From: Planobispora longispora | Lineage (GTDB): Bacteria > Actinomycetota > Actinomycetes > Streptosporangiales > Streptosporangiaceae | NCBI RefSeq assembly: GCF_016863135.1 | Contig: NZ_BOOH01000010.1 | Location: 1-64,000, forward strand | Reading direction: 5' to 3' | DNA: 64,000 bases | Part shown: positions 1 to 8,239 of the stretch, in pieces | Layout of the letters: every line of letters starts with the position of its first letter | Numbering within the stretch: position 1 is the stretch's first letter | The notes under the pieces: model-generated | Seen by the model: the letters and a program-made list of their open reading frames with translations, nothing else | What the model was told of the DNA's origin: nothing | Database searches by the model: none | Translations under genes and position numbers: made by a program

Positions 1-138
1 CTTTGGACCCGGCCCCGGCTCCGGCTTTGGACCCGGCCCCGGCTCCGGCTTTGGACCCGGCCCCGGCTCCGGCTTTGGACCCGGCCCCGGCTTTGGACCC
101 GGCCCCGGCTCCGGCTTTGAACCCGGTCCCGCCCCCGG
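1..138. repeat. 24-bp coding tandem repeat (AGAGAGSK units) in the Wzz-like gene
   Basis: Six units are visible. Units at 1-24, 25-48, 49-72 and 91-114 are identical. The unit at 73-90 is an 18-bp deletion form and the one at 115-138 is degenerate. All lengths are multiples of three. On the minus strand each full unit encodes eight residues (A-G-A-G-A-G-S-K) and the short unit encodes six (A-G-A-G-S-K), so copy-number change keeps the frame. The array continues past base 1, so its full length cannot be seen. Confidence 0.9.
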
Positions 139-820
139 ATCGGGGCTCGGCGCGCGGTCCCGGCCGGGGCACGGGCGGGACCGGGGATCCGATCCGGTCC
201 CGGCGCGCTCTCACGGCCCGCAGGAGGTCGCGGGCGGCGGGCAGCCTGACCGGGGGCGCCAGGCAGACGAGACCGCCGATCAGGACGCCGGTCGCCGCGC
301 CGACCGCCATGGCCAGCGCCGGCACGGGGGAGGACGGCGAGGCCGGAGGCAGGGCCCTGGTGAATCCCGCCAGCCGCACCCGGGTGTTGCCCGACTGGTG
401 GTTGGCGTAGGTGATCAACGCCTCCGCCACCGCGTTGGCCTGGTCCGCCGCCTCCTGCGGTCCGGAGGCGGAGGCGTTCAGCCACACCAGGGGGGCGTCC
501 GGGGAGGCCGCCGCCCGGACCGTGTCCCGCAGCCGTTCGGCGGCGGCCAGGGGGAGGAACGCCTCGCCCGCGGTCACCGCCAGGATCTCGGGCTGGACGG
601 CGATCCGGGCGTAGGCCTGGGCGAAGTCCACCGCCTGCGCCGTCCCGGCCGGGTCGGCCGGGACCACCACGACGTAGGCGTCGGCACTGTAGACGGGCTC
701 TCTCACCAACGAGAAGACCAGGCCCGCCAGCGTTCCGAACAGTACGGCGACCGCCAGCGGCCACCAGCGCCGGGGCGCGGCCGCCCGCGGCGTCCCGGCC
801 CTGCTCGCGGACCCGTTCAC
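1..820 (-). CDS. Wzz/YveK-like polysaccharide chain-length determinant, C-terminus cut by window edge
   Basis: The GTG start at 820 overlaps the TGA of the preceding glycosyltransferase in a GTGA junction. The N-terminal part has a basic cytoplasmic stretch, then a membrane segment (LAVAVLFGTLAGLVFSLV) followed by a YSADAYVVVVP strand typical of Wzz/capsular chain-length regulators. A second membrane segment lies near residues 168-188 (VPALAMAVGAATGVLIGGLV). Such proteins control the modal length of a polymer made by a Wzy-type polymerase. There is no Walker kinase domain in the visible part. After the second membrane segment the protein enters a low-complexity tail of AGAGAGSK repeats that runs off the window at about residue 273. 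I infer the role from topology and from its place at the end of the exopolysaccharide operon. The family call is moderately sure. Confidence 0.7.
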   Translation of the reverse strand, partial: MNGSASRAGTPRAAAPRRWWPLAVAVLFGTLAGLVFSLVREPVYSADAYVVVVPADPAGTAQAVDFAQAYARIAVQPEILAVTAGEAFLPLAAAERLRDTVRAAASPDAPLVWLNASASGPQEAADQANAVAEALITYANHQSGNTRVRLAGFTRALPPASPSSPVPALAMAVGAATGVLIGGLVCLAPPVRLPAARDLLRAVRARRDRIGSPVPPVPRPGPRAEPRSGGGTGFKAGAGAGSKAGAGSKAGAGAGSKAGAGAGSKAGAGAGSK

Positions 821-1995
821 CGGTGCTCCTCCTGCTCGACGGAGTTCGCGGCGGAGTTCGCGGCCGGGCGCCCGGCGGGGTGCCCGGCGGGATCCGCGGC
901 GGCCGGGACGGCGGGACCGAGGACGCGCGCGTACAGGGCTTCCAGCTGGGCGGCGTGGCGGCGGATGTCGTAGTGCGCGACGGCGCGGGGCGGCGGGAGC
1001 CGTACCGGTCCGGCGGCGGCGAGGGTGCGGAGCTCGGCGCGCAGGTGGTCCGGGTCGGGCAGGATGCGCCGGGCTCCGGGGACGGCGTCCGAGGGGAGCT
1101 CGTCCAGGGCGGGACAGGAGGCGTACAGCACGGGCAGCCCCGCCGCGAGCCCCTCGACGATGGCCAGGCCGAACGTCTCCTCCTGCGACGGGGAGGCGAG
1201 CACGTCCATGGCCGACAGCAGGGCGGGCATGTCCATGGACTCGCCGGCGAAGACCACCCGCCGCTCCACCCCCAGCACCCGGGCGAGGTCCTCCAGCGTC
1301 CCGCGCGCGGACCCGGCTCCGGCCAGCAGGAGGACGGCCTCCTCGAAGCCCTTCACCGCGTGCAGCAGGACGTCGAAGCGTTTGCCGGGCTCCAGCCGTC
1401 CCACGCCGCCCACGACGAAGGCGTCCGGGGCGATGCCCAGCCGCGCCCGCGCCCGCAGGCCGAGGCGGGGGTCGTGGCGGAAGGCCGCCCCGTCGACGCC
1501 GTTGGGGATCACCTCGATCCGGGAGCGCGGCACCCCCCACCGGACGAGCCGCTCCGCCACGGCGCGGGAGACCGCGATGGTCACATCCCCCATGGACGCC
1601 GTGGCCCGGTACAGCGCGCGGACCCCCACGGTGGCGCGGCGTCCCTCGATGGCGGACTCCCCGATCGAGTGCTCGGTCGCGACGACGGCGGGGACGCGCG
1701 CGAGCCGCGCGGCCACCCTGCCGTAGACGCAGGCGCGGTACAGGTGCGTGTGGACGATGTCGTAGCGGCCCGACCGCATCAGCCGGACCAGCCGGCCCAC
1801 GGCACGCAGGTCCAGGTTGCCCCGCATGTCCAGATGGTGGACGGGGGTGCCCTCGGCCCGGATGGCCTCGGCGACGCCACCGGGATTGGTGAGCGCGGCG
1901 ACCTCGCACCGCGCGGTCAGGTGCGGCAGCAGCGCCCGCAGCTGCTGCTCGGCCCCGCCCGCCGCCAGGCCCGTGATGACGTGGAGCACCTTCAT
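817..1995 (-). CDS. GT4-family glycosyltransferase of the exopolysaccharide operon
   Basis: The 392-residue product starts MKVLHVITGLAAGGAEQQL, the usual N-terminal GT-B glycine-rich loop of GT4 enzymes. The second Rossmann half carries GGVGRLEPGKRFDVLL and the EX7E donor-site block SQEETFGLAIVEG. It should transfer a sugar from an NDP or polyprenyl donor onto a growing lipid-linked oligosaccharide at the inner membrane face; the sugar cannot be read from the sequence. The ATG at 1995 overlaps the TGA of the deacetylase gene (ATGA), and its own stop overlaps the Wzz-like start. Translational coupling within one operon is therefore likely. The in-frame extension upstream of 1995 lies inside the deacetylase gene and is not used. 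Confidence 0.9.
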   Translation of the reverse strand: MKVLHVITGLAAGGAEQQLRALLPHLTARCEVAALTNPGGVAEAIRAEGTPVHHLDMRGNLDLRAVGRLVRLMRSGRYDIVHTHLYRACVYGRVAARLARVPAVVATEHSIGESAIEGRRATVGVRALYRATASMGDVTIAVSRAVAERLVRWGVPRSRIEVIPNGVDGAAFRHDPRLGLRARARLGIAPDAFVVGGVGRLEPGKRFDVLLHAVKGFEEAVLLLAGAGSARGTLEDLARVLGVERRVVFAGESMDMPALLSAMDVLASPSQEETFGLAIVEGLAAGLPVLYASCPALDELPSDAVPGARRILPDPDHLRAELRTLAAAGPVRLPPPRAVAHYDIRRHAAQLEALYARVLGPAVPAAADPAGHPAGRPAANSAANSVEQEEHR

Positions 1996-2711
1996 CGGGA
2001 GCGCCCCCACTGCAGGCGGTGGCGGGCGCGCTTGGCGCGCATCCGGAGCGGCCCGTCCCGGTCCCCGACGTAGGTGCGCGCCAGCGCGTGCCGCCCGCTG
2101 TGCTCGGACTTCCAGATGGCGCAGGCGTAGGAGTATCCGGCCGCGCGGACCGCGTCCACCTCGCGGGCCCCCGCGAGCCCGTACGGGTAGGCGAAACCGG
2201 TGACCTCGCGGTCGAGGACGTCCTCCAGGAGCATCCGGCTCTCCTTGAGCTCCAGCTCCAGCCCCGCGTCGTCGGCCATCTCCAGGAAGGTGTGGTTGAC
2301 GGTGTGCGAGGCCACCTCCATGCCCGCGGCGGTCACCTCGCGGAGGTCCTGCGCGGTCATCAGCGGTTTGCGCGGGCCGTCCGGGTCCCACACGTTGTGC
2401 CCGCCCAGGTGCCCGGCGACCGCGAACACGGTGGCGGTGAAGCCGTGCCGCAGCAGGATCGGCACCGCCTCGGAGGCGAAGTCGGCGTAGCCGTCGTCGA
2501 AGGTGAGCCCGACCATCCCGCGCGCCTGCCCGGACGCCTCGGCGGTGAGCAGATCGCGCATCGACACCCCGCGCAGCCCCTGCCGTCTCAGCCAGGCCAT
2601 CTGGGCGGCGAAACGCCGGGGGGAGACGGTGACCAGGAGCGGGTCGCTCCTGTACTCCGCCACCGAGTGGTACATGAGCACGTACGGCATCACCGCCGTG
2701 TGCCTGCTCAT
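1992..2711 (-). CDS. Polysaccharide deacetylase (NodB homology, CE4)
   Basis: The 239-residue protein has the CE4 motifs in order: TFDDGYADF (catalytic base Asp and metal-binding Asp), SHTVNH (metal-ligand His pair) and FAYPYG. It starts MSRHTAVMPYVLMYHSV without a signal peptide, and YHSV is the usual first beta-strand. Such enzymes remove N- or O-acetyl groups from polysaccharides or intermediates. Without an export signal it may act on a cytoplasmic lipid-linked precursor, or be misassigned in location. Start and stop both overlap neighbours by 4 bp (ATGA), placing it inside the exopolysaccharide operon between the flippase and the GT4 gene. Confidence 0.9.
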   Translation of the reverse strand: MSRHTAVMPYVLMYHSVAEYRSDPLLVTVSPRRFAAQMAWLRRQGLRGVSMRDLLTAEASGQARGMVGLTFDDGYADFASEAVPILLRHGFTATVFAVAGHLGGHNVWDPDGPRKPLMTAQDLREVTAAGMEVASHTVNHTFLEMADDAGLELELKESRMLLEDVLDREVTGFAYPYGLAGAREVDAVRAAGYSYACAIWKSEHSGRHALARTYVGDRDGPLRMRAKRARHRLQWGRSR

Positions 2712-4408
2712 AGCCGCTTCCCCGCTGGTGTGTAGCCGATCATTCTCGCGATCTCCTTGGATCCGGTGGCTGTCGCCACGACGATGAACACGGAGCCGAC
2801 CGTGACCGCGCCGAGCGCCAGGGCGGCGACGGCGGGCAGTCCGGTCAGGACGGGACGGACGAGCCAGCCGGCCCCGGCGGCCGCCGCGGCCGCGAGGGCG
2901 GGACGGCCGAGGGCGGCCAGGACGACGTGTGTGCCGAGCCCGCGGAGCCCGCGGAGCCCGCGGAGCCCGGGCAGCAGCGCCGCCGCGGTGAGGGTGATGC
3001 CCGCCGCGTTGGCGGCGGTGATCCCCGCGGTCCCCCAGTGGGGGGTGGCGACGGCGGCCAGACCGGCGGTGACGGCCAGGCCCGCGGCCATCGCGCCCGC
3101 CGGGTACCAGGACGGCCGCTCCGCGCAGAAGAACACCCGGCACAGGACCCCGACGACGGTCTGCCCGAGCAGCCCCACGGAGTAGACGCGCACGATCTCG
3201 GCGGTCGCGGCCGTGTCCGCCGGGGTGAACGCCCCCCGCTGCAGGAGCAGCGCGACGATCTCGGGGGCGAACGCGACGAGGAGGGCGGAGGCGGGCAGCA
3301 CGATCATCCCGGCCAGCGCGAGGTCGGCGGCGATCCGGCGGCGCGCCGCGGCGATGTCCCCCGCGGCGATGCTCCGCGCGAGCGCCGGGAACGTCACCGT
3401 GGCGACGATGAGCGAGAGCGTCATCGGCACCTGGGCGATCTTCTGGGCGTAGTTCAGGTGCGAGATGGAGCCGGCCGCCAGGGAGGAACCGGCGAAGCGC
3501 TCGACGAAGACCTGGCCCTGGCGCAGGAGGGTGAACAGGGCGATCGGCGCGAACGCCCCCAGCAGGATCGAGGCCCCGGCCGCCGTCCGGCGGGGCGGCC
3601 CGACGTGCCGCAGGAAGCCCGGGATCTGCACCGCGACCATCAGGGCTCCGCCGCACGCCACCCCGAGGGCCGCGGCGGCCACCCCGAACCGGTCGTGGCA
3701 GGCGAGGACGGAGGCGATGATGCCCGCGTTGTAGGCGACGTAGATCGCCGCGGGCGGGCCGAACACCTGCCGGGCGCGCAGCGCCGCGCTCAGGTAGCCC
3801 GCCAGCCCGAACATCAGGACCGTGACGGAGGTGATCCGCGTGCACCCTACGGCGAGCGCGGGGTCGGCCAGGCCGGGGGCGAGGACGCCGACCAGCCACG
3901 GGGCCGAGAGCGCGGTCACCCCGGAGACGAGGACGAGCCCGGCCAGGACGCGGGGGAGCGTGGCCGTGACCGCCTCCCGGATGACGCCGGCGTCCGCCGC
4001 CCGGCTGAACAGGGGGACCAGGAGGAACGCCATCGCCCCCTCGATGAGCAGGGGGGCCGCGGTCTCCGGCACGGTCCACGCCACGAGGAAGGCGTCCGTG
4101 CTGCCGGTCGCGCCGAAGATCTGGGCGACGAGCAGGTCCCGGCCGAACCCGAGGGCGGCGCCGAGCGCGACGAGCGCCGCGGTGACGGTGAAGGCGCGCA
4201 GGAACGGGCTGTCCCCGCGTCCCGGCCTCCGGTGCCGCCCGGGGGTCCACGTCCGGACCCGGTCCCGGCTCCACGCTCGGTTCCGGATCCGGTTCCAGGC
4301 CCGGTTCCGGTTCCACGTCCGGCTCCGCTTCCGGCCCCGGCCCCGGATCCGGTCGTGAGGCCGGTCGGCCTCCCGGTCCGGGAGGACGGGCGATCGGGTC
4401 AGGGTCAT
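2708..4408 (-). CDS. MurJ/MviN-like lipid-linked oligosaccharide flippase
   Basis: The 566-residue polytopic membrane protein contains MurJ/MviN-fold features: FLRAFTVTAALVALGAALGF, then GFGRDLLVAQIFGATGSTDAFLVAWTVPE, followed by about 13 hydrophobic segments. In this operon it most likely acts as the Wzx-equivalent flippase that moves the lipid-linked repeat unit outward, rather than as the essential lipid II flippase. The first roughly 60 residues are a basic low-complexity run (RTWNRNRAWNRIRNRAW) encoded by a GC-rich degenerate repeat at 4230-4370, which is unusual for the family. The ATG at 4408 overlaps the upstream TGA. A start after the basic run is conceivable, but no better ribosome-binding site was seen. 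Confidence 0.85.
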   Translation of the reverse strand: MTLTRSPVLPDREADRPHDRIRGRGRKRSRTWNRNRAWNRIRNRAWSRDRVRTWTPGRHRRPGRGDSPFLRAFTVTAALVALGAALGFGRDLLVAQIFGATGSTDAFLVAWTVPETAAPLLIEGAMAFLLVPLFSRAADAGVIREAVTATLPRVLAGLVLVSGVTALSAPWLVGVLAPGLADPALAVGCTRITSVTVLMFGLAGYLSAALRARQVFGPPAAIYVAYNAGIIASVLACHDRFGVAAAALGVACGGALMVAVQIPGFLRHVGPPRRTAAGASILLGAFAPIALFTLLRQGQVFVERFAGSSLAAGSISHLNYAQKIAQVPMTLSLIVATVTFPALARSIAAGDIAAARRRIAADLALAGMIVLPASALLVAFAPEIVALLLQRGAFTPADTAATAEIVRVYSVGLLGQTVVGVLCRVFFCAERPSWYPAGAMAAGLAVTAGLAAVATPHWGTAGITAANAAGITLTAAALLPGLRGLRGLRGLGTHVVLAALGRPALAAAAAAGAGWLVRPVLTGLPAVAALALGAVTVGSVFIVVATATGSKEIARMIGYTPAGKRL

Positions 4409-5754
4409 GAGGCGGCCCACCACAGGGCGGTCCCCAGCATCACGGACGTGACCAGCGTCGGCGGGCCGCCGATGTCCGAGTAGAGGAAGTCGACGAGCTG
4501 CCAGGCGAGGAATCCCGACGCGGCCAGGCCCGCCGCGCGGTCCCAGGGCGATCGGGTACGGCGGGCGCGCCGCACGCACCAGACCGTCACGCACCCGAGG
4601 AAGAGGCAGAAGGCCGTGGCCCCCACGAGCCCCTGCTCGCTGAGCACCAGGAGGTACATGTTGTGCGGGGACAGCAGCGGCTGCCGCTGGAAGCCACTGG
4701 CCGGGTCGGCGGTGTCGCTGCCCGACGACAGGTGGAGCGGGGCGCGGGAGTCGCGGAGGGCCGGGAAGGACCGCGGTCCCGCGCCGGTGACGGGGTCGTC
4801 CCGCCAGATGCCCGCGGCCGTCTCCCACAGGCCGTAGCGGTCGCTGACGGACCGGTCCGGCTCGGTGACCGAGGAGCCGATCGAGGTCAGCCGGTGGCCG
4901 AGCGTGTCCGGTCCCGGCCCCCCGTCCCCGGCGAGTCCCAGGGCCGGGGCGCCGACGAGCAGGACGCAGGCTGCCGCGGCGAACAGGCCGGTGCGCGCCG
5001 CGGTCCGCAGGCCGTACGTCACCAGCATGACCGCCGCTGCGCAGCCCACCGCGAGCCAGGCGCCCCGGCTCAGTGAGAACACCAGCGGCGGCGCCAGCAG
5101 CGCCGCCCCGGCCAGGGCCGCCGCCCGCCGCCGGCCCCGCAGGGCCAGGCCGAGCGCCAGCGCGACGATCAGCCCGTGGCCGACGACCGTCGCCATGCCC
5201 ATCACGCCGGTCGCCCCGAAGGTCCCGACGGCCCGGATGCTCTCGCCCGCGTACGAGGCGCCGTTCCCGGTGAGCGCCTGCCAGGATCCGACCGCCCCCT
5301 GGATCAGGGCGGTCCCGCAGACCGCGCCGCCCACCAGCCACAGGTCCACCCGGTCCCGCAGCACCGCGACGACGGCCAGCGGGACCAGCACGAAGACCTG
5401 GAGGTAGCGGGCCAGTCCCGGCAGGCTCGCCACGATGTCCTGCGAGGCCACGGTGGCCGCGGTCACGCCGACCACCAGGGGGGCCGTGATCCAGGCGCGT
5501 CCCGGCAGCGTGCGGCCGGACGCGAGGAGGGCCGCCGCGGCCGTCACGACCAGGGCGACCGACGCGACGTCGGCGGGCGTCACGTCGGAGGCGGTGGTCA
5601 GGTCGTCACGTTCCCGGGGCACGCAGACCAGGAGCACGGTCGCGGCCGCCAGAACGCTCGGCCTGCGCCACACGGCTCTCGCGCCTTCGACGTCCGTCAC
5701 CGCTTCTGCGCCCTTGACGTCCGCCACCGCTCCTGGGCTCCCGACGCCCGCCAC
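4405..5754 (-). CDS. O-antigen ligase/polymerase-like membrane protein (Wzy/WaaL type)
   Basis: The 449-residue protein has about ten hydrophobic segments and a large extracytoplasmic loop with the pattern seen in Wzy_C/O-antigen ligase proteins: SDRYGLWETAAGIWRDDPVTGAGPRSF, then LSPHNMYLLVLSEQGLVGA. The conserved H-N-x-Y-L and E-x-G residues are present. It probably polymerises or ligates the polysaccharide on the outer membrane face. I chose the GTG at 5754, two bases after the stop of the sugar transferase and about 7 bases after a GGTGGAA ribosome-binding sequence. The first 30 residues contain an imperfect repeat (GAVADVKGAEAVTDVEGARAV). Confidence 0.8.
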   Translation of the reverse strand: MAGVGSPGAVADVKGAEAVTDVEGARAVWRRPSVLAAATVLLVCVPRERDDLTTASDVTPADVASVALVVTAAAALLASGRTLPGRAWITAPLVVGVTAATVASQDIVASLPGLARYLQVFVLVPLAVVAVLRDRVDLWLVGGAVCGTALIQGAVGSWQALTGNGASYAGESIRAVGTFGATGVMGMATVVGHGLIVALALGLALRGRRRAAALAGAALLAPPLVFSLSRGAWLAVGCAAAVMLVTYGLRTAARTGLFAAAACVLLVGAPALGLAGDGGPGPDTLGHRLTSIGSSVTEPDRSVSDRYGLWETAAGIWRDDPVTGAGPRSFPALRDSRAPLHLSSGSDTADPASGFQRQPLLSPHNMYLLVLSEQGLVGATAFCLFLGCVTVWCVRRARRTRSPWDRAAGLAASGFLAWQLVDFLYSDIGGPPTLVTSVMLGTALWWAAS

Positions 5755-5756
5755 CG

Positions 5757-7376
5757 CTAGCTTCCACCGGGGCGGAGCGCGGACGCGGCGGTGCGCAGGA
5801 CGATCTTCATGTCGGACCGGAGCGTCCAGCCGTCGATGTAGTGGTTGTCGAACCGCGCGCGGTCCTCGATGGAGGTGTCCCCGCGCAGCCCGTGGATCTG
5901 GGCCCAGCCGGTGAGCCCGGCCGGGACGCGGTGGCGGTCGGCGTAGTGCGGCAGCGACGCGGAGAAGCGGTCGACGAAGAACGGCCGCTCGGGCCGCGGG
6001 CCGACGACGCTCATGTCGCCCCGCAGGATGTTCCAGAGCTGGGGAAGCTCGTCCAGCGAGGTCCTGCGCAGCAGCCTGCTCACCGGCCTGACGCGCAGGT
6101 CGCCGGCGATGCTCCAGCGCGTCTCGGACTCGTGCGGGTCGCCGGGCCTGAGCGTGCGCAGCTTGAGCAGCTCGAAGCGGCGGCCGCCGAGTCCCACCCG
6201 GCTCTGCCGGAACAGCACGCCGGGCCCGTTCTCGCAGCGCACGGCCAGGGCGCACGCGGCGATCACCGGCGCGCACACGACCAGGCCCGCCAGGGCGAGG
6301 GCGATGTCCAGGCCCCGTTTCAGCGGCCAGGTCGGCCGGGCCTGCGGGAGGGGGCGTATCCGCAGGACGGGCAGGCCCCAGATGTGGTCGCGCGGCGCCA
6401 GGAAGTCGGTGAGGACGTCTCCCGGCTCGGGGGCGAGGAAGACCTCGCAGTCCAGGTCCCTGGCGGTCCTGGCCAGGCGGCGGGCCGCCGTGCCGGCGCC
6501 GGGGGCCGGGGTGATGATCACCGCGCGGATCCGCCGGGCGCGCACGATGTCGGCGAGCCGCTCGGCGCGGCCGAGCACCGGCACGGCGCCCGGTTCCGGC
6601 GCCGTTCCCGTTCCCGGCGTCGGCGTCGTTCTCACGCCCGGGGTCGGCGGCGGGACGGGCACCGGGAGCCGGGCCGGTCCCGCCTCCGGCGCCAGCCGGT
6701 CGTCGATGAAGCCGACCGGCGCCATGCCGTACTCCGGGTGGTCGAGCAGGGTCGCCGCGAGCCGGTGGCCGTGGGGTCCGGCGCCGACCAGGAGGGTGGG
6801 CCTCGCGCCCGGGCCCGCCAGGCGGCTCCGGGCGGCCGCGTAGGCGGCCCCCCGGACGCCGCACGACAGGACGGTGTGGAGGATGACGGCGACCGTCCAG
6901 CCGTGGAGCCCGCTGGCGGGCGAGGCCCCGGCCGGGACGGGGACGAGGAACGGGGCGAGGAGCGGGGCGAGCGCCATGGCGACGGCCCCGCCCCCCGCGA
7001 GGGGCAGCAGGTCGTCCAGGACGGAGGGGGCCAGGCGCGGCCGGTACAGGCCGAGGGCGGCGTTGACCGCGCTCAGCAGGATCACGGCGATCACGGCCAC
7101 CGTGGCGGACGGCGCGATGGCCGCCGCGACGGCCGCCGTGCCGGACGCGGCGGCGGACGGTGCGACGGACGACGTGGTGGCCGCCGCGACGGTCACGGCG
7201 GTGGCCGCGCAGGCGGCGTCGGCCGCGGGCAGGCTCAGCGGGGAGAGCGGCCGCCGGCCGGAATCCGGCCGCCGCGCCTCCCCCCGGTGAGGAATCCGCT
7301 GGTCCGGAACCGTCTCGCGGGAGGCGCTTCCGGTCGCGTCGCGGGCCGGGCGGCTATCCCTGATGGTCGCGGTCAT
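5757..7376 (-). CDS. Polyprenyl-phosphate glycosylphosphotransferase (bacterial sugar transferase)
   Basis: The 539-residue protein has an N-terminal multi-pass half and a CoA-binding-like central domain (ARPTLLVGAGPHGHRLA). Its C-terminal sugar transferase domain has KRGLDIALALAGLVV, LFRQSRVGLGGRRFELLKLR, SLDELPQLWNILRGDMSVVG and GPRPERPFF. This arrangement is that of WbaP/WcaJ-type initiating enzymes, which attach the first sugar-1-phosphate to undecaprenyl phosphate. As the first gene transcribed it should start the lipid-linked assembly used by the rest of the operon. I chose the ATG at 7376 because CGGAG lies 6 bases upstream; an in-frame ATG at 7403 has no ribosome-binding site. A proline/glycine-rich insertion sits near 6570-6690. 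Confidence 0.92.
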   Translation of the reverse strand: MTATIRDSRPARDATGSASRETVPDQRIPHRGEARRPDSGRRPLSPLSLPAADAACAATAVTVAAATTSSVAPSAAASGTAAVAAAIAPSATVAVIAVILLSAVNAALGLYRPRLAPSVLDDLLPLAGGGAVAMALAPLLAPFLVPVPAGASPASGLHGWTVAVILHTVLSCGVRGAAYAAARSRLAGPGARPTLLVGAGPHGHRLAATLLDHPEYGMAPVGFIDDRLAPEAGPARLPVPVPPPTPGVRTTPTPGTGTAPEPGAVPVLGRAERLADIVRARRIRAVIITPAPGAGTAARRLARTARDLDCEVFLAPEPGDVLTDFLAPRDHIWGLPVLRIRPLPQARPTWPLKRGLDIALALAGLVVCAPVIAACALAVRCENGPGVLFRQSRVGLGGRRFELLKLRTLRPGDPHESETRWSIAGDLRVRPVSRLLRRTSLDELPQLWNILRGDMSVVGPRPERPFFVDRFSASLPHYADRHRVPAGLTGWAQIHGLRGDTSIEDRARFDNHYIDGWTLRSDMKIVLRTAASALRPGGS

Positions 7377-8239
7377 CGGCGTCTCCGTAGCTGGTTCCCG
7401 CATCCGCGATCAACCCGAGTCCGGTCAAGATTCCCCCATGTCGACAGCTCCCACCGATGCCGGAAAACGATCGGCGAGACCCTGAGCGATTGATTTCTTC
7501 CGTGCTGGACGCGCGTTTCAATAATGCGCGGAGGCATTCGGCGTAATGCGGATGCCCCAGTTCTGCGATTTCCAGATGCTAGCGAGGGGGGCACCGCTAA
7601 TCTCGCATCTGAACCGGTGGCCGTGTACGGCGGTCGCGAGCTCCGGATGACCCCTCTTTTTACGCGCGCATACCGGACCGGCCGGGAATTAAAGCGCGAC
7701 TCCGGTGGGCCCATGTTTTCGCCGCGACCGGATACGGAAAGGCGTGCCCCGCGGGCGAGGCGGTGGAACGGTTCGGGACCGGCGATGGTGACGGGCCGTC
7801 ACATTGACGTTCTCCATCTTTTCGGGTGGTATCAGGAGCGGTGCCTCATCTCGGTCAACGAGGATCGAAGGGGCACCGTTGGAGGTGTTGTGGCACGGGC
7901 CCTACCCGGAGGGTGGAGGTTGGGCGGCGAGAGGACGTGTCCGTTTCGCGGGTGCGAACCCGCATTGTGGGATGCTTGTCCCACCGTCTACTCCCGGCGA
8001 GGCGTCACTGTCCGTGACCGCGCGGCTTCCGACCTCCCGCCGCCGACGGCGAGGGATCACGGGTCACACGACGATCCGCGGCGGCTTGCCGAAGATTTGC
8101 CCGCCCCCCGCGGGGCCGCCGCGACGATGCGGGCGTCCGGCGCCCGGAAGCCGGGCATCACCGTCTTCTTCCCGGGAACTACAGCCTGACGTAGGTCCTG
8201 ATAAAACCGCAAAACCCCTCACAAAGGAGTGAGAGCGAC
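7377..8239. promoter_or_regulatory. 863-bp divergent intergenic region between exopolysaccharide operon and gdh
   Basis: I see no convincing gene here: the open frames have no homology I recognise and poor starts. The region is more A/T-rich than its flanks. It holds several inverted repeats. AGATGC at 7574-7579 pairs with GCATCT, while GCGAG/CTCGC inside it offers an overlapping alternative pairing. GCGGGTGCGAACCCGC lies at 7948-7963, immediately followed by GTGGGA/TCCCAC at 7967-7984. It must contain the promoters of both operons. No known riboswitch class could be matched by eye. Confidence 0.5.

Noticed and set aside
7948-7984. Possible tRNA T-arm (GCGGGTGCGAACCCGC)
   Set aside because: The loop is not a T-loop and no acceptor or anticodon arms can be drawn around it. 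Kept only as a hairpin.
7524-8189. 221-codon plus-strand open frame upstream of gdh
   Set aside because: No recognisable domain, no good ribosome-binding site, and composition unlike neighbouring genes. Treated as intergenic.
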